Part shown: one piece after another, positions 36,854-46,422 of the stretch
How positions within the stretch are numbered: position 1 is the stretch's first letter
How the letters are laid out: each line of letters starts with the position of its first letter
From: Culex pipiens pallens
Taxonomy: Eukaryota; Arthropoda; Insecta; Diptera; Culicidae
Direction: 5' to 3'
Assembly: GCF_016801865.2 (NCBI RefSeq)
Contig: NC_068938.1
Location: 195,146,429 to 195,210,428, forward strand
DNA length: 64,000 nt
The notes under the pieces: generated by a model
Seen by the model: the letters and a program-made list of their open reading frames with translations, nothing else
Database searches by the model: none
What the model was told of the DNA's origin: nothing
Made by a program: the position numbers and the translations under genes

Positions 36854-38818
36854 TTATTCTACTGCTCGTATCAGCATTCTCGAGAGTTTAAGGCTGTAAT
36901 AACCAGACCTGAATTGGCTCCAAACCATTCCAGTAACATTGTTTGCTTGCATATATCTGCCGTTCAAATTGCTGTGAAAAAAAAAAAAAAAAAAAAACAA
37001 AGATATTGCGCCTTGCAGCAATTCCTAGAGTTTTGTGTCAATCGTGCTAGGCCTAGATTTTTTCATCACACTGCTTTGCAGGACTGAGAACTGTCAACTT
37101 TGCGCACTTTGCACCGCAGTAGAGTGCTGCGGAATAATTTTCATCACAGTTGGCAAACTGATTTTCCATCACACCATCAAAACAAATCAAGTGTAATGCA
37201 TCGACTTCTGACCACAATCTAGTCACCAAGCTATGGTAGCCGAGGCAGTTGAGTCATTGAGATGGTCTGTTAAAGGTTCCTGGCTCGATTCTCGAAGTTG
37301 GAACTTTTGAGTTTTTTTGACTGTTTTTTTTTTTTCTTATGAGCTCGGGGTCATAATTATATCGGACGATTGCTGGTCAACTTTAGGAGAAAGATTTGGC
37401 TGTAAATTCACCAATAATCTGAATTAAGAAAAAACAATTCATTGTGGACGAGAAGGTTTATTTTTCAGTATGATCAGTCTAACTCTAAGCATCTGTCTTG
37501 TTGTCCTATTGGTGCTAAACCCTGGAAGAACATTTTTCCAAAAGACTTCATCATAAAAAGATTATATGCCCTAAATGCAGATTCTGGAAGATCGGAACTG
37601 CAGGGTAGCGAAGAGAAACCAATCGCCCTCTTCAACGGCGAAACTCCGAGCATCCGTCCATCGCCATGAAAAGACCCCTTTCGGAAGGGCTGGATCCTTG
37701 GTCGGATCAATGGATGTGTGGGATGCGCAACGCCCGCTGGTTTTTAATTATCCCTCCTGCAAGAAGACGAGGATTCTCCGTAAGCCAAAATATCGGCACG
37801 ACTTAGCTGCATCCGGGCACCGAAGATCTGAGTGCCAGCACCGTAACAAGCAATCGTAATTGATTTTTTGAATCACCAAGTATCTTGCCAGTCACGGGAA
37901 TACCCGTACCGAATCACTTTCTCTGCACTAGTGAAGCCGAAGTTTCGAAAATTTCACAAAATATGTAAATAAACATAAACAGCCTGCCTTGGCAACGGGT
38001 ATTTTCGTCATCACTGTGATGAAAAAGCACTGTGATCAAAAAATACTGTGATAAAAATAATTGCGCAAGACTCTAGTAAAGTGCAAAATGCGCAATATAT
38101 CACTTAAAAATACAAAATAAACATGCACCTAAATACCTGTGATAACAATTCCTATACCACCAGGCTCCATAAACAACCACAGCGCAATTGTCAGCACGTT
38201 CATCATTATCTACATCAAAAGTGGTAAACTTCATGCCAAGGTGATTGCGCAAAGAATCTCCAGCACTTCCACTAAAGTTCCCCAAACTCCTCAGCATGAA
38301 CCCTTCCTCGGGTCCAGCTACCAAAAAGTCACTGTACCGTGCAACCGCCCGAACTCCATCCCAATCCTCCAAAATCACGTGCAACTCGTACCGTCTCGAG
38401 TAAGTCAGTTCGTGAATCTTCCCCAAACCCAGCCAAAACTCCCCGTTCATATTGCCAAATCCACGCTCGTACTCGCTCCATCGTCGATAAAAGTGCACAT
38501 CTCCATTGAATCGATTCTGGATCACAATCCAGCCTCCACCCTCGTACTCCTGATCGCAGAACACCTTGAAGGGATCCCGGAACTCTGGCTGTGGGTGGAT
38601 CAGCTGGATGCCGGAGTGACGATTTGTGGTTAGAGAACACGTTTGAGGTATATTTGAGGAGCTTAACAAATCTGGATTGCTGGAATTAATTAAAACATGC
38701 CATATTTGTTTTTGGCTGTTTCATTTTCAAATTATTATTACCTATTATCAGGTTCTTGAGCTAAACTTGCTGCGAAAGCAATTAGTATAAAACCTTCCAG
38801 TAACACTACAGCCCTCAT
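36854..38818 (-). CDS. FREP-C: secreted fibrinogen-related protein, intact, transposon in intron 2
   Basis: Exons on the minus strand: 38818-38742 (77 nt), 38679-38137 (543 nt) and 36971-36854 (118 nt), for 245 residues. The signal peptide is MRAVVLLEGFILIAFAASLA. The domain includes VFCDQEYEGGGWIVIQNRF, calcium site DVDNDER, GAWWYRNC and, in exon 3, SNLNGRYMQ and SRMLIRAVE. Intron 1 is 62 nt. Intron 2 is 1165 nt instead of about 60, because a 1.1 kb inverted-repeat element (37002-38101) sits inside it. Without that element about 65 nt would remain, the family norm. The 23-T tract before the acceptor CACAG|C is an unusually long polypyrimidine run. Reading through the exon 2 donor gives a false C-terminus (YLGACLFCIFK). 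The role is as for FREP-B; the two are convergent paralogues. Confidence 0.9.
37002..38101. mobile_element. inverted-repeat DNA element inside FREP-C intron 2
   Basis: Left end GATATTGCGCCTTGCAGCAA and right end, inverted, GATATATTGCGCATTTTGCA. The similarity continues inward through CTAGAGT and ATCACAGT words. Subterminal CACTGTGAT is repeated three times near the right end. It encloses a tRNA-like block (37229-37300, ending GGCTCGATTCTCG). It also encloses a GC-richer stretch (37490-37860) with an open frame on each strand but no recognisable transposase; this part may be captured host sequence. No clear target duplication was found. Confidence 0.7.
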
Positions 38819-38855
38819 GGTGCGAAAGAAGAAACCATTTTCAGAGAAAAATCGT

Positions 38856-38864
38856 CTTTTTATA
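38856..38864 (-). promoter_or_regulatory. TATA box of FREP-C
   Basis: TATAAAAAG on the minus strand, 46 nt before the ATG. It predicts a leader of only about 15 nt. A near-upstream ATG (ATGGTTTCTTC) would lie at or outside the transcript start. Confidence 0.5.
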
Positions 38865-40059
38865 CACTTGCAAGCGCATGCCAAAATCAAGATGGATTGC
38901 ACTGAACTGTCTCGTCAAACAGGAAGACATTTTTTGTCTAACCGTATCAATGAAAGCATGTTTAAAATGTGCAACTTTTTATATATTTTTCAGTGCAGGA
39001 GAGTTTAAATTTTATTTTTTTTGGTTTTGTTTAACGGTTCACAGATATTACAGATATTCAAGTATCTTAAAAACTACGGGAACTATCGAAACAATGTATT
39101 TGCTAATTCCTATAAGTACTGTCTACAAAATTGTTAACAACAAAATTTGACTATTTTTACAATCAGATTGTTGTAGGATTGGGTCCGTAAATTTGCTAAT
39201 TTTGAAATAAGAAGACAATCAATGGTTCACCTCAACTTCTTGTTAAATTATGTTTTGATAAGTTTTTCTTTTTCACATTTAACAAATCCCACATACTTAG
39301 ATTTTGAATATGTGGTAACTCGATTTTAAACATGTTTTGCGATTTGCAATAATGTTGCATAATATTTTATTTGAACATTTAGATGACATAATTGACACAT
39401 AAAACACATTATTTGGCAAGTTTCCTGAACAATTATTGAAAAGTTTTCAAAACATGATGGATAAATTTGAAACAAAAATGTTTTAAAAAATATCTCAGCA
39501 ATTTATCGATGAAACACTTTGCTTTTTTAAGCATTGGAAAGCTACAAAAATCCTAAAAGACACTTTGCTTTTTTAAGCATTGGAAAGCTACAAAAATCCT
39601 AAAAGACCTTTTCCTAAAATCCTAAATCCTTTTGAAAGTAGCGATGACTATTTTTTTCTGAATAGTTTGTTTAAGAAAACATTAAGTTTTAAGTTGGACC
39701 AAAACAGGCAACTTATGAGTCACAAAGAAATATGGACAAATTTTTTGAACGGAAGCATAATTGATCAAATTAATGATTTTTTTTATATTTAAAGAAAGCA
39801 TTTTCTACATTTTTTCAACAAATCATTATGAAATGCAAAACGTACTGTTTTCCAGTTAAACCCATTTTAAAGTTCATTTCAGGTAGAAATTGCATATTTC
39901 TTTATTTTTTCGAAATAGTATGGTGTATGTTTATTTAAAAAAAAAAGTTTTTCAAATAGCTGATAAAGTTTGCTTCAATTTACCTTTTCCAGACATTGAA
40001 AATCGAACAAATAGTTCTCGAGATAGAAAATTACAAAAAATAAACATTAAAAAATTGTA
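38865..40059. other. AT-rich DNA with repeat E copy 2 and a tandem duplication
   Basis: Repeat E recurs at about 39052-39222 (AAAACTACGGGAACTATCGA and GTAGGATTGGGTCCGTAA). A perfect 46-bp tandem duplication lies at 39515-39560 and 39561-39606. No genes were found. Confidence 0.5.
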
Positions 40060-40680
40060 ATTTTCCAATTATTTTCCAATAAGCTTTTATTTTCAACTGA
40101 TACCTCGGCAACTATTTATCCGACTTTTTATTTAGAAAAAAAAAAAGAAATTTCTCAATCATTCAAATAAAAATGTTATTAAACAAAAAAATTGCATAAA
40201 TTTTTTAGAATGCATAAGAATGAAAAAATTGGATAAATTTTTGCCGAGAAACGTCGTTATTAAAATTAAATGTTAGCAGAAAAAAAAAAACAATTACGCT
40301 TGTATAAATTTTAATCAAAGTATTTATTTGTCCCTCAGCAATGGTTTCAAATTTCAAACCAAATTTTCATAATTTTAAAGCAAAATCATTACAAAATTAA
40401 TTATTATCCCCCATAGTTAAGGGACAAATACTTTGATTAAAATTTAAACAAGCGTCATTGTTTTTTTCTGCTAACATTAATTTTTAGTAACGACGCTATC
40501 TCGGCAACAGTTTATCTAATTTTTTTATGCTTTTTTAAATTTTTATGCTAATTTTTTTCTAAAAACAGTTTTATTTGAATGATTGAAAAATTTCAATTTT
40601 TTTAATAAGAAGTTGGGTAAATAGCTGCCGAGATATACGTTGAAAAATTGAAGCTTATTCGAAAAATTTATTCGGTCTTT
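40060..40680. repeat. large imperfect inverted repeat (foldback)
   Basis: Arms of about 300 bp mirror each other around about 40375. AATTTTAATCAAAGTATTTA plus TTTGTCCCT on the left pairs with GGGACAAATACTTTGATTAA on the right. CTCGGCAACTATTTATCC pairs near the outer ends with the right-arm stretch containing AGCTGCCGAG. It is non-coding. Precise ends and target duplication were not determined. Confidence 0.7.
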
Positions 40681-41230
40681 TTACAAACTCTTAATTTTTA
40701 AAAGGCGTTGAAAGTCTTTAATAAACCAAGAATGAAAAAAATCACAAATATTTCATTTTTTAACATAAAAAATCAAACCAATAGTTTCAACGATATCGCG
40801 AGTTGAAAAATTAAGACTAATTTGATTTCACAGAGAAAAAAATAATTTCTAACAAAATTAAAACATAAAGGGGCTTAATATCAGCAATTAGCATTCCGTG
40901 CAACAAAGATTTGAATTTTTTCTTTAAAAAAAAAAATTAAGGTGCTTTTCTTTTATGAGTAATATTGATTATATGGCACATTTAAAGTTTAGTATCGATT
41001 TCAAAATTTTCGAAAATAAATCGATATGATCAGAAAATTCAGAAAAAAATTCATTGAAAAATGGGAACATTTATTGCTATGATAGAAATTCGAAAATTGG
41101 AGGCAATTTTGGGTGAGACTTAGAAAACATAAATTTTCTTGTTTGTTTTTCTTTTATCCAACGTATCTCAGCAACCTTTTCCTTTCGAAAAATATATGTT
41201 TAGAAAGGGTCAATCATGAGCACTACTTAA

Positions 41231-41703
41231 CATTCCAACGCCCAAGGCTCCAAAAAAGTTGGAACGGTAACTTCAACTCACTGGTTCTCGGGCCTAACTC
41301 ACCCAATCAAGACGATTCTTTTTTTCCAATGATTTGTTAGGATGTCTAGATAATCCTAGAACTTTGCAGAACTCAATTTGATCAAATCTGTAATTTTTGC
41401 GATCAAAAACATCGTTCCAACTTTTTTTTTCGCGTGTAAAAAAAAATTCGCCAAAAATTCCGCGGAGGCAGTTTTTTTGAAAAAGTTGGAACGATGTTTT
41501 TGATCGCAAAAATTACAGATTTGATCAAATTGAGTTCTGCAAAGTTCTAGGATCATCTAAACATCCTAACAAATCACTGGAAAAAAGAATCGTCTTGATT
41601 GGGTGAGTTATGCCCGAGAACCAGCGAGTTGAAGTTACCGTTCCAATTTTTTTGGGAGGCTTGGGCGTCCGTGTAAGTTGGACATGCGTTGGGCGTTCCA
41701 GTG
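41231..41703. mobile_element. TTAA-flanked foldback element (473 bp)
   Basis: TTAA lies at 41227-41230 and 41704-41707. The termini are CATTCCAACGCCCAA and, inverted, CACTGGAACGCCCAA. Arms of about 190 bp pair closely (for example AACTCACCCAATCAAGACG with CGTCTTGATTGGGTGAG). The right arm carries about 30 extra bp. TTAA targeting points to the piggyBac superfamily; no transposase is present. Confidence 0.75.
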
Positions 41704-41879
41704 TTAAAAAAATCGAAAAACTGCAAATGAAAAAGTAACTTTTTGCGTTGCTCTTTGTTTCATCGGATCAATTGGATAAATCGCGATAACTCGTAATGTT
41801 TATAAGCAAGCCCCTTAAGTTTATATATCAAAATTTTTGTAATTGTCTGCTGTACAACTTTGTAGAACATTGATACACT

Positions 41880-42365
41880 CTAAAAAATAACCCTGCAAAG
41901 TTAGAAAAAAACACGAAATTTTAAAATGAAAATTTTTGTTCTAAATGAAAAAATAACCCTTCTGGATCAATGTAGATTCGAAAAGAACATTAAATTTCCC
42001 TTAAAATTACATGTTCCAAGAAATTTTACAGTAGAGTTACGGAAATTAGCTGAGTTTTTTGATCTTTTTTTGTGTTCTTTTCGATGAAAAATACGTTTTT
42101 TTTTGGGTATGCCATCAAATCGGGCGTACGATTTTACATAAAAGTCCCTTTGCCACCAAATTTCTATCTCATCACCGCTTCAGGCTGTAAATTATTGAAA
42201 ACACATCTTTTTTCGCATGTTCAAAAATAGAAGGGGTCGTACCGCAACTCCGTCACGAGATATCATAAAACGGTCCTCGAATTCATGATCAGGGACAAAA
42301 GATACCCTTAAGGACAAAGTTTCACGCATATCGTAGAGGGGTCGGGGCAACTGCTGTGTGAGTTG
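41880..42365. repeat. dispersed repeat B, copy 2
   Basis: Diverged copy of the stretch at 1976-2316 (ACATTAAATTTCCCTT, AAGGGGTCGTACCGC). Here it is continuous across the point where MITE A interrupts the first copy. Boundaries are approximate. Confidence 0.5.
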
Positions 42366-42610
42366 GCGGAGAATTACCCAAATTTAAACGAAATTTTTGT
42401 TATAATTTGCTAAAAATATAAATGCTTAAATAAATCTGAGCCTGAATTTTGTTTACTAAAAGTTTGAACCTTTGAACAACCAACTTTATCCGTGCCCACT
42501 CTTCCACGATCTAATTCACATTGTAATTCGTGAATTCACCTCTAACATAACATTTTTTTCTGTCTCTCCAATTGCAGCACCCAAAAACTCATCACACACA
42601 CACCTCTGTG

Positions 42611-42660
42611 TTATCCCCTTGATAAGATAAGATAAAATGCTGCTGCCATGGTTCTTATCA
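42611..42660. promoter_or_regulatory. GATA-site cluster upstream of the large LRR gene
   Basis: TGATAAGATAAGATAAAA (42620-42637) holds three overlapping GATA sites, and an inverted CTTATCA lies at 42654-42660. It sits about 360 bp before ATG 42993. Two more GATAAG words are in intron 1 (43199 and 43219). GATA factors drive insect fat-body, blood-cell and gut genes. Confidence 0.45.
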
Positions 42661-42992
42661 GCGCACGGTATGACTCCGAGCGATCCAGGTTGGTTGGCCC
42701 AGTTCCGACTCCGGTGGCGGCCAGTGCAGTGCGAAAAGTGTCCCACGTTGGTGGTAATAACGCACGACCAATTGCTCCTCGAAGGGTTGAGTCAAGTGCG
42801 CAGGTCGTGAATCATAGTGATTAAGCTCGGAGGGGGGTTATTAGTGCAAATTATTAAGGAGAAAAAGAAGTCATTAAGTGGATGCCAATCGAAGAAACAA
42901 GCGGAATTGTGCGAAACTAGTCTGAGGGATGTGATTTAGTGTGATTCTTGTGAATTTTTATTAAGAAAAATAAGAGGAAAAGTAACGAAACA

Positions 42993-43097
42993 ATGAAGCT
43001 TTTCAGCAAAGTTTTGCTGATTTCAGTGGCAGTTTGCAGCACCTTAGTGCTTGCTGTCGAAGATGACCAGAGTAAAGCTAGCAACAGTACCAAAGAT
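42993..43097 (+). CDS. exon 1 of a large secreted or membrane LRR protein gene (LRR-3)
   Basis: ATG in the good insect context GAAACAATG. The exon encodes 35 residues: signal peptide KLFSKVLLISVAVCSTLVLA, then an acidic, N/S/T-rich linker ending STKD. It stops at a perfect donor, GAT|GTAAGT, in phase 0. The next phase-0 exon with matching composition (DTSNATKKQDQ) begins at 59054, so intron 1 would be 15,956 nt. The link rests on phase, strand, composition and the absence of any other candidate between them; a transcript would settle it. Confidence 0.7.
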
Positions 43098-45111
43098 GTA
43101 AGTTACAAGAAGTTTAATCGATTTTTGTTCCTATTAAATGATTCTAAATTAAGCACTCTTTGAATGGAAAAAAGGGGGGAAATAAAATTCATCACCAGAT
43201 AAGAACCACAAAGTGCTGATAAGATATAGTAGTGTCGATATACCTGTGCTGAGAGTAAACATTATTGCCTAACGCAAATCGTTTTAATTTGCCCGGGATG
43301 CAGTGGTTTTCAAGCTTATGAAATGTACTTCTTGTGCTATTTTTAATTAATTTTATGAAAATCTAAAATACAGCATTTTCAACTTCAAAACCCAAATATC
43401 GAAAAAAAAACTTTAATTTACAAATTGAAAATCAGAATAAATCAATAACAAATCTTAACGTTTTGAAAAGCACTGAACTTTTTATTGCACCTTCAAACCT
43501 GTTAACCTTAAAAATCTTTACATTTGGCAACCTTTGGTGAGTGATTAGAGAAAAACAAACACCTCAACCGGTTTCCTGGAAATCAATTATAATTCCTTGA
43601 AACCCTCGAAAAAAAAACTGATTACGATATGGTCACACCTTGCCCGGTCTTATCACTTTCGACAAGTTGCAAGAAAGAAAGAAGAAAAAGATGAATCGAA
43701 GAGTGTTTTTTCCAGAATTTGCAGCACTGACACTTGAAGGAATCATTTGTGGAGCTATAGGCTAGACTGAATTCAAGGTTTGGTTTGCGTTCTGAGTCAT
43801 GCATCATTTGAGATAGCGGTTGGTTTAATTAGGATTTATTGTTCAAACGGGGATGCAATTCTACAAATGAGTCAAGAGAGCAATTCTCCCCAAATACCGG
43901 AAATTGATTTTTTTTTTCGATATGGTTCAAACTTTGTGGTGTTCTTCCCTATGACCAAAGAAACAATGTTCTATCATTGGTTCACCCATACAATTCTCCA
44001 TACAATTTTGGCAGCTGTCCATACAAAAATGGTACGTAAATATTCGAAAATCTATAACTTGTTCAAGGAATTTTCTGATCGATTTGGTGTCTTCGACATA
44101 GTTGTAGGTATTAATAAGGACTATTTAGATAAAAATGCAGTAAAAATGGAAAATACCAATGCTTTCAAAGAAAAAACGTTTCATAAGTTTTAATTCTTTT
44201 TTTCCAATTTGTGGCCCCAAATACAAAATTTTTACTGGAACTGTCCCATTTCACCGAAAATGCATTTTTAATCTTATCTAAATGTCAATAGTGTACAATC
44301 GATTGGACAAGATTTAACAAAATAAAATTTAAATTCATCGGGACTGGCAACACCAGCCAGCAACAGTCAACTGTTCGGAGCTCCTCAAACTTTTCGATTT
44401 TTTCGCCGTAATTAACCGTGTTTACCCGCGAGTTTGCTGCTCCAGCATGCCAAGGGCCGGCCGTGGCCGTGGCAGTTCGAGTGCGGCCTCGAAAAACCCG
44501 CGAAGTTCATCTACCGGCAGAGTGCAGAAAGGTAAACACACCAACGCCGCATCGACCGCCATCGCGCACGGGAGCGTGCCCAGTGACGTCACCGACAGGG
44601 TCGTGCACAGGATTTTCGAAAGGGGAGGGTTTTCTCGAAAGGGGCGCATGGGGTGCTTGTTTAGATTGCGAAAGGGCGCTAACAGTGAATCTTTAATCTC
44701 AATAAATAATACTTTGGTATATTTTACATATATTTTGCTGGTTCGAATCCCGAGGCGGACGCTCTAAAATTCTAAGTGTAAATATGGGTATCCGGCGCCG
44801 TCGCTCTGTGCCTTACTCAAACAGGGCGGCGAAGTCCTTGTAGTTAAAAAGAAGACAGTGGTTGGTCTAGTACCGGCCGACAGATATAAAGTCAACTTCG
44901 TTTTTTTTATATATTTTACATTGGTGCAACAGGAGACTACACTTTTTGAATTGGCGCTGCAAATCGTGTTGAATAGCGCCATGAAGGGGGGGGGCGTTAA
45001 TTCGGAGTTCGAGCGAATTTGAGATTTTTGCGCAAATGAGAGTTTTGGCGTTAATCGGAAGAGGGATGGGCCGTTCACTTGTGGAGCGTAAACGGGGTTT
45101 TAGTGAAGAAG
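43098..45111. other. intron 1 of LRR-3: repeat F copy and retroelement debris
   Basis: At about 43900-44170 is a copy of dispersed repeat F (TTTGGTGTCTTCGACATAGT). At about 44340-44620 the GC-richer DNA starts an open frame (MPRAGRGRGSSSAASKNPRS) after a plausible leader, which looks like the 5' end of a non-LTR element, truncated. At about 44741-44890, GGTTCGAATCCCGAGGCGG begins the 3' part of a SINE. Confidence 0.4.
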
Positions 45112-46422
45112 TAGAGCGTCCAAATTCCCGTCCCGGGAAAAAATTTCCCGGGAATTCCCGGGATTTCCCGTAAAAATATATTTCCCGTTTCCCGGGAAAT
45201 TTATAAATTTCCCGGGAATTCCCGAATTCAAGCGGAAGTATACATTTTATTAATTTTTTGGATCCATATATTTTTAAGTGCTCTAGAAAAAATGAAGAAA
45301 CACAATTTAATATCAAGATTTATTTCTGATAATATTAGTTTCTGAAGAAACTGGAAATTGACCTTGCTAAATGAAAATAAACTTTTACAATTCAAGTAAA
45401 CTTTTTAAAACATAATTGGATACAAAATAAAGAATACGAATAGTTTACGTTTTTGTTTACCATGATCAAATTAGATGTAAATTGAATTGGTATAATTAAA
45501 TATTTCAAATAGGTTTTTGCAAGCAGAACTACTTCAATTCGTTAAAAAAAATCAATTTAAGGTAAAAGAATTATGGAGCATGGATGCAACAATGGGTGTT
45601 AGAAGGTTTAACATGAAAAAAAAATCGAAGAGTGGTAGTGGGTTGATGACAATTTATCGTATAATTTAAATCATGTTTTCGTTCCATAAAAAAACGTTCA
45701 ACAGAAGTCAATTATAAACCTGAAAACCAAGAGGAAAAAAAACATTTTAAAATCATTGAAAAACTACTTTGTATTGTTTAAGAGGTGCCCGAATTATGCA
45801 AACATGGTTTAAAAACTTGCTTCAAATATTTGAAAACATTGAGTTGTTTGAAGTAAAACAAACACGAGAAGTTAGATTTTTAAAGAAAAACTTAAAAGCT
45901 TTACCAATCAAGAGCTGAAATCAGTATATCTTGGTTTAGAAAAGTTATTTGTTATGAAAAAAAAATTCTGAATGATTTTATTCGTTTCAACTTAATGTGC
46001 CAGGGCATGCATACCCTCTCAAACTGGTCACAGAGGCAAGTTTTATTTTTTTTTTAAGATTGTGGAGTAAGGATTCATTTTACTTACTGTCCAAACTCTT
46101 TGATGAAAAAGTACTTTTCAACAAAAAATATAAGAGATCACTTTTTGATTTGTTGTACGATTTGAGCTTATAAATTAGAAAAAAATATACATTTTCTTGT
46201 AGTTGTATGCATTTTTACATGCAGTCAAGCTATTAGTTGATCTTTATACTTATTTTAACCGTTAAAGTCGCTGTCCTATTCAATTTTGATGCGAAATATG
46301 ATTCAGAATCAACATTAGAGCAATTTTCAATTAGTTTAAAAATTCCCGGAATTTCCCGGGAAATTGGTTGAAAATATCCCGTTTCCCGGGAAATTGCAAA
46401 CCCTGGGAAATTGGACGCTCTA
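45112..46422. mobile_element. non-autonomous hAT-type element, copy 2 (1311 bp)
   Basis: Termini TAGAGCGTCC and GGACGCTCTA. Flanks TGAAGAAG (45104-45111) and TGAAGAAT (46423-46430) form an 8-bp target duplication with one mismatch. Subterminal TTTCCCGGGAAATT repeats and internal blocks (AACTGGTCACAGAGGCA) are shared with copy 1. It has no transposase. It lies in LRR-3 intron 1. Confidence 0.85.

Noticed and set aside
38139..38633. Plus-strand frame of 164 residues, and similar frames opposite the other FREPs and LRR genes
   Set aside because: Antisense shadows of conserved coding exons.
44447..44767. Host gene starting MPRAGRGRG
   Set aside because: Runs into repeat and SINE sequence with no splice signal. 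Better read as a truncated non-LTR element 5' end.
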